Of a stretch of DNA of 64,000 nt, positions 59,483 through 64,000 are shown piece after piece (positions within the stretch are counted from its first letter, which is position 1; the number at the start of each line of letters is the position of its first letter). The position numbers and the translations under genes are program-made. The stretch spans positions 6,021,540 through 6,085,539 of the forward strand of contig NC_135569.1 of the NCBI RefSeq assembly GCF_964340395.1, read 5' to 3'. This stretch comes from Glandiceps talaboti. Lineage: Eukaryota; Hemichordata; Enteropneusta; Spengelidae. A model generated the notes under the pieces. The model made no database searches. It was given only the letters and a program-made list of their open reading frames with translations, and had not been told where the DNA came from.

Positions 59483-60946
59483 CTTCACATCACTGTCAAA
59501 ATGTGGTAAGGTGGTTATCTTAAAAACGTTAAAAATGTACGAGTCTCCCACTTAAAAGTTCCAGCTCTTGTACTTTCCAGCAGTGCAATGGTGGTGCGAG
59601 ACTTTAATACATGTAAATGAATCGTATACGTCTGTCCAGCCATGGATCATACGCGATGGGGAATCCCCGGAACCGGCATGCAAAGTACCCTATCTACCGT
59701 ACCCGGGGCATGCATGCAGGGATCAAGTACACCTTGTCTTTCGCTCGCAACTTGAGTTACTTACTCATTGTGATAGTTAACATTTAAAATGCAGTTAATT
59801 ATTTCTCAAAATAAATTACAGCTTATATGAACAAATAAACGTATCATCATTACTTTAAAACTGAAAGATTCACACGATATCTCTGAACATTTATCAAACT
59901 AACGATGTGGGCGCCCCCGGTACGTGGGACGAGTTAATTTTGGGACAACATGACCGCCCACCGTATTAAATGCGTCGAATTACAATACAGGTAAATTAAA
60001 AGTCTAAGTGGTAATTGCACCAAACATATTAAAATATGAAAGATATATAATTTTTGGTAATAACCACATGAATTTGATACAACTCAATGGCAGTAAATGA
60101 ACTGCGTTGTTTTATACCATTGACGGTGGCTGGCCGGGGCTGTATGACACAACGAACGCTATTGGCAGTTACCCATTTGACGACACGTACATCGGCATTT
60201 AAACTGTCGTATATTTCATTCCACAATTAGTAAAAGATTTCGACTCTCTAAATTTCAAATGACTTTTTTCAACTATGTCAAAGACAAAAAGTGGAATTTT
60301 TCCATCCTCTTCAATCGAAATTCTTGAACTGCCGCACCAGGCCACGAACTTCTGGCCAATCAAATAGCCTCATTCATACGCTCTGAGTACCATTCTCCTT
60401 CGTAACATACTGTGTTTTGTTTGGTATTTTTTGAGTTTAGACGCTTTTATAAAAAGTTGTCGTCGATACTTTATCCCACATCACTACATAAGGTTATCTC
60501 TGTGGGTGCGGGGACGGTATGATGAAAAGTCTTTGATGGGCGTCCTGTACACATGGTACATGATAACCGTACATACGAATATATTAACTGTACCTGCCAT
60601 CACAGACCAGTACACCGTCTTTGGCTTGTGGCCAAAAATCCACGTATATTCATATATGAAGAAGTAAAATAAAGTAGTGCCACAGTTTGTTAGACTTTTT
60701 CATGCTACCGTGTTTTACTGCCATCTATTTTTTCAATAGTGGTTCATACAATACAAATTAAAATCAGTCACAACAGCTACTTATATACCCGGGTTATGAC
60801 TTATAAGTTATACTATAGGACGAATGAGCTGTTAGTTCATTTCTATTTTTAGATTATGGGTTTCCCCTTTGATGATGACGTAGTCGCAAGTCGTAGCCGG
60901 AAACCTGAATCTAGAATGTTCGACCTTAGAAGTTGCAGCAATTTTA
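59150..60946. promoter_or_regulatory. Shared head-to-head promoter of TNFR-B and TNFR-C
   Basis: TNFR-B starts at 59482 (-) and TNFR-C at 60947 (+), 1464 bp between start codons. Most of this region (59150-60560) is duplicated at 38640-40000. No exact TATA or response elements are claimed. The only ORFs are short. Confidence 0.6.
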
Positions 60947-62900
60947 ATGTCTTTTTACGCTGAAATATACCGACCAATATTACATAAGAAGTTCTTCATT
61001 TTGCTGGTAAGTTCACCGTTATACCGGTATTTGGCCGGATTAGCACTCGATGTATTTGTAAGTGACTGGCATGTCGACACGACGTGTATAAATATAATGC
61101 TATTTGTGGTATCGCTACGGTATCGAATGAGATTACTCGTAGGTTACCACTATAACTGTGTTTTGTTTTTTGAACCCAGAATATTTCTACGATAACCACG
61201 CATAGGGAGCATTCGTTTTTTACGGGGAGGGGGTCGGTGGAATTCGGGGGGGGGGGGTTGACTTTTACAAAGCAGTTTTTAGGGGGGGGGGGTCAAATTT
61301 TATATCCAATGGTTTGGGGGGGGGGGTCAATTTTTACAACAGATTTGTATGGAATCATAGCAAAAAACAACAGAATTTACAAAAAAATGTACAAAATAGA
61401 ATACAAACATGTCTTTATTCTGTCTGATCAGGTGATAACAAGTAAAAAAAAGAAAACACAGAATCACAAAAATAAAACTTTCAGGCTGTGGCAATATAAT
61501 GACATACCTCACTTTTAAAACTCTTTAAAAACTCTTTAAAAACAACAGAACTCATTCAAATTAATTTTTGACCACTTACCAAACATATCAAAGAAACAAT
61601 TGACCTGAGTGAATTCCACCATAAAAATCGTAAAATGGCCGCCACGTGGCCCCGGCCGGCGGGGACTAACAAACATAGATAAGAACACAAAAGAGATAGT
61701 TACTAAGTTAGTCTGACGAGTCACTTTGACTCTTCAGTTCACTGTAGTCAACTGTATCTACAGATCCACTTTGTTCCGTGTCACTTTGACTGTCAAGTTC
61801 ACTCAGGTCAATTGTTTCTTTGCTATCAGTGGCTAAGTGGTCAAAAATTAATTTGAATGAGTGCTCATCAATATATTTCAAGTTGTACATGGGCACAAGC
61901 AATTTGGCTTCCGATGCATTTACAGAGCTAACATTACCAATTAATACCATGATGGCTGGTGCTGGTCTACCAGTATCAAAAGGGTGAAATTCCACCATTA
62001 TAATCTTGTTGTAGAGAGTCTCTACACGGCGTTGTAATGCTTGCATTTTTCTCTGTCTCGCCTTTCTGTTGTTTTATAGGGGGGGGGGGGTCACATTTTA
62101 CAATTGATGGATTTAGGGGGGGGGGGGTCAAATTTTAGAAAAGTAATGTTTAGGGGGGGGGGGTTGCTTTTTACATTTAATTCATACCTCAAATTCCACC
62201 GACCCCCCCCCCCCCCCTCCCCGTAAAAAACGAATGCTCCCTTAGACCATTTTCTGCCCTAGATTGAGGTCAACGCGTGGTATGTTTAGTAAATTCACAT
62301 TACACACTACATGTGCGTCTGCAGTAACAGATTAGATAGGACGACTCAATCTCAAATTTGCTGTGGACGAACACCCGTTAACACAGGATACGAGCACTCA
62401 AAACTACTGGCCACTGTTCCCGACTGCTCACTTATATATAAACACGATAAATGAGTATATTTCCGTGCATTGATCTATTATGAGAAGGCGGCAACATGAC
62501 GTTTTGTTCGTGACAAGTAGATCTATAAATATATTAAGACATGAAAGAGCAATGCCTATATAACCCATTATTATGTTTCAGGTAATAATTTTTTGCATTT
62601 TTTTTTTATCATCTGCAGTTTGGTTTTCTGTATACTTCAATCATGCTTATATTATTTACTTATTTCATCTTTGTAACCTTTAATAATTCATCTGGGAATT
62701 ATTATGTGTTAGAATAAACATTGATACATTGGTATGAATGACAGATCCATGTATCAACAATGGAAGTTATAATCACCAAGTGATAGCCAGGCTCAGAAAT
62801 AACATTTTCAAAAAAATTTTTCGTAATCAGAGAATTGTTATGAATAAAAATGACCACTTAGGAATGAAACATAAAACACCATTGTGGAGCCATTATTTAT

Positions 62901-62972
<72 letters not shown>

Positions 62973-62991
62973 TGTGTGTAGTATGTATATG

Positions 62992-63023
<32 letters not shown>

Positions 63024-63865
63024 TGTATGTATGTATGTATGTATGTATGTGTGTTCATGTGAATGTCTTGACATCATTTCTATCATTTCATTCTCTGTTC
63101 CAGGTGCTGTTGTCACTGACCAACACCACAAATGGCGGGGGAAAATGTTACAAAACAGATCCTACTAAAAGGACTTACAGAGATGGTGACAAGTCATGTG
63201 ACCTTTGTTTACCCGGACAATTTAAGGTAGCAACATGCAGCAACAGTTTAGGAACAAGGTAAATAACAGTTGAACATTACAGCAAGTATCAATCCACCAA
63301 CATTTGTTTTATTATTAATATTACTATTTTTGCCCGATTTCTTCTTTTACAGCACTTTGGAATTCCAAAATAGCCCATAATTACTGTCACTCTTGCAGTA
63401 CAGTGGTGTAGAAGCATGATTCCCACGCATGTGCCTCATGGTTCTGTGCTGTGGAAACCGAACCAGTATACCTTTGGATCATGCTTTCTTTAGGAAATAA
63501 ATAAAACTTTGTTTCTGAACTGTGGTGTCAGGCAAATAAACCAAATTTAGCCAAATTTAGCTCTAACTTTAATCTGCATCTGTATCAAGTACAACTTATT
63601 ATAGAAACATATTTATATGTAAAACTGTAAACAAAGCCTGTTTGGACCAGAGACTTTATTATCTGACTTGATAATGCCATTCACTAGAACAAGCCAGTAA
63701 GTCAAGCCTGATTGCCAAACACTAAGAAAAAGTTTTCAGTAATACATGTCTTTGTTTTCCATTCACAGATGTGCAGAATGTCCTATGAATACCTACATGC
63801 CATTCTATAATGAATGTGAAGATTGCTGGATTTGTGCCAACTTGTGTAATGGATTGCATCAGATA
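60947..63865 (+). CDS. TNFR-C: TNF-receptor-family gene, 5' part (continues past window)
   Basis: Exons: 60947-61006 (60 nt, phase-0 end, gtaagt donor), 63104-63258 (155 nt), 63769-63865 (97 nt). Exon 1 begins MSFYAEIY and ends KKFFILL, which joins VLLSLTN in exon 2 to complete a signal peptide. Exon 2 has CYKTDPTKRTY and CDLCLPGQFKVATC; exon 3 has CAECPMNTYMPFYNEC and CWICANLCNG. Exon sizes and phases match TNFR-A and TNFR-B, so this is a third paralogue. The stalk, TM and any death domain lie beyond 64000. The large first intron holds a TIR element and a microsatellite. Confidence 0.82.
61205..62241. mobile_element. ~1.04-kb TIR element with G-tract subterminal repeats
   Basis: Ends GGGAGCATTCGTTTTTTACG and its exact inverse (CGTAAAAAACGAATGCTCCC) bound the element; inverted similarity continues through a G/C run and GTCGGTGGAATT. 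Inside each end are repeats of a 10-12 G run followed by TCAAATTTTA-like sequence, in the same direction. It carries the minus-strand ORF at 61708-62046. It lies in TNFR-C intron 1. Confidence 0.82.
61708..62046 (-). CDS. 112-aa ORF carried inside a TIR element
   Basis: The frame begins MQALQRRVETLYNKIIMVEF and ends in an acidic Ser/Asp tail with two similar segments (LSELDSQSD and YSELKSQSD). No transposase motif is visible and I do not recognise the family. It may be an element-encoded accessory protein or a captured host exon. Confidence 0.4.
   Translation of the reverse strand: MQALQRRVETLYNKIIMVEFHPFDTGRPAPAIMVLIGNVSSVNASEAKLLVPMYNLKYIDEHSFKLIFDHLATDSKETIDLSELDSQSDTEQSGSVDTVDYSELKSQSDSSD
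62904..63052. repeat. (GT)n-(ATGT)n microsatellite
   Basis: A GT run followed by ATGT units about 50 bp before TNFR-C exon 2. Confidence 0.96.
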
Positions 63866-64000
63866 GTAAGTAGGAATCGATCATTTCTTGATTCTCACTC
63901 ATTATCTAGTTACTGTTATATTAAAATCATTACAACGAAACAAAACATTGTCTGGCTCAACAAAAATCTTACCAAAAGTGCTACATTATTTCATCTGGTT

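Noticed and set aside
61237-61518. Gly-rich plus-strand ORF
   Set aside because: It is the translation of G-tract repeats inside a TIR element.

Overview
The window is animal nuclear DNA: AT-rich and intron-rich, full of (CATA)n-type microsatellites, MITEs, foldback elements, SINEs and LINE remnants. The genes are metazoan (TNF-receptor/death-domain proteins, a zona pellucida (ZP) domain receptor, linker histone H1). The repeat style and the SINE with a Nin-DC-like domain suggest a marine invertebrate, spiralian or invertebrate deuterostome. I cannot name the species.

Layout. 1-5.9 kb: no gene seen, some inverted repeats. 6.0-6.65 kb (+): terminal exon of a small type-I membrane protein with a fibronectin-III-like ectodomain. 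9.0-23.6 kb (-): a complete 13-exon gene (exons sum to 1746 nt, 581 aa) encoding signal peptide, Thr/Glu-rich mini-exons, sushi, ZP module, TM helix and short tail. Two near-identical H1 genes sit on the opposite strand inside its introns, each with a histone 3' stem-loop. Intron 1 carries 21 copies of a 58-bp repeat. 26.4-34.7 kb (+): TNFR-A (cysteine-rich exons, Ser/Thr/Met-rich stalk, TM, death domain), whose first exon is uncertain. 38.6-40.0 kb: a copy of the TNFR-B promoter plus a signal-peptide exon on the minus strand with no downstream exons. 42.6-44.1 kb (+): an intact 500-aa BEL/Pao-type Gag-like ORF with a duplicated core and zinc knuckles but no protease or RT; its stop codon comes from a MITE. 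46.9-59.5 kb (-): TNFR-B, complete in 11 exons (1848 nt, 615 aa), which adds a thrombospondin type 1 (TSP1) exon between the TNFR stalk and the TM/death-domain part. 60.9 kb to the end (+): the first three exons of TNFR-C, head to head with TNFR-B across about 1.46 kb.

How it fits together. The three TNFR genes share intron phases and nearly the same exon sizes (158/158/155 nt, then 100/97/97 nt), so they are local duplicates. A and B end in death domains and should be ligand-gated death/NF-kB-type receptors. The strongest candidates for something undescribed are the TNFR-TSP1-death-domain receptor with a possible intronic-polyadenylation isoform lacking the death domain, the orphaned exon 1 facing an inverted TNFR-A body, and the possibly domesticated Gag. 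Exon models rest on reading splice sites, phases and protein families by eye; no alignment or transcript data were available.
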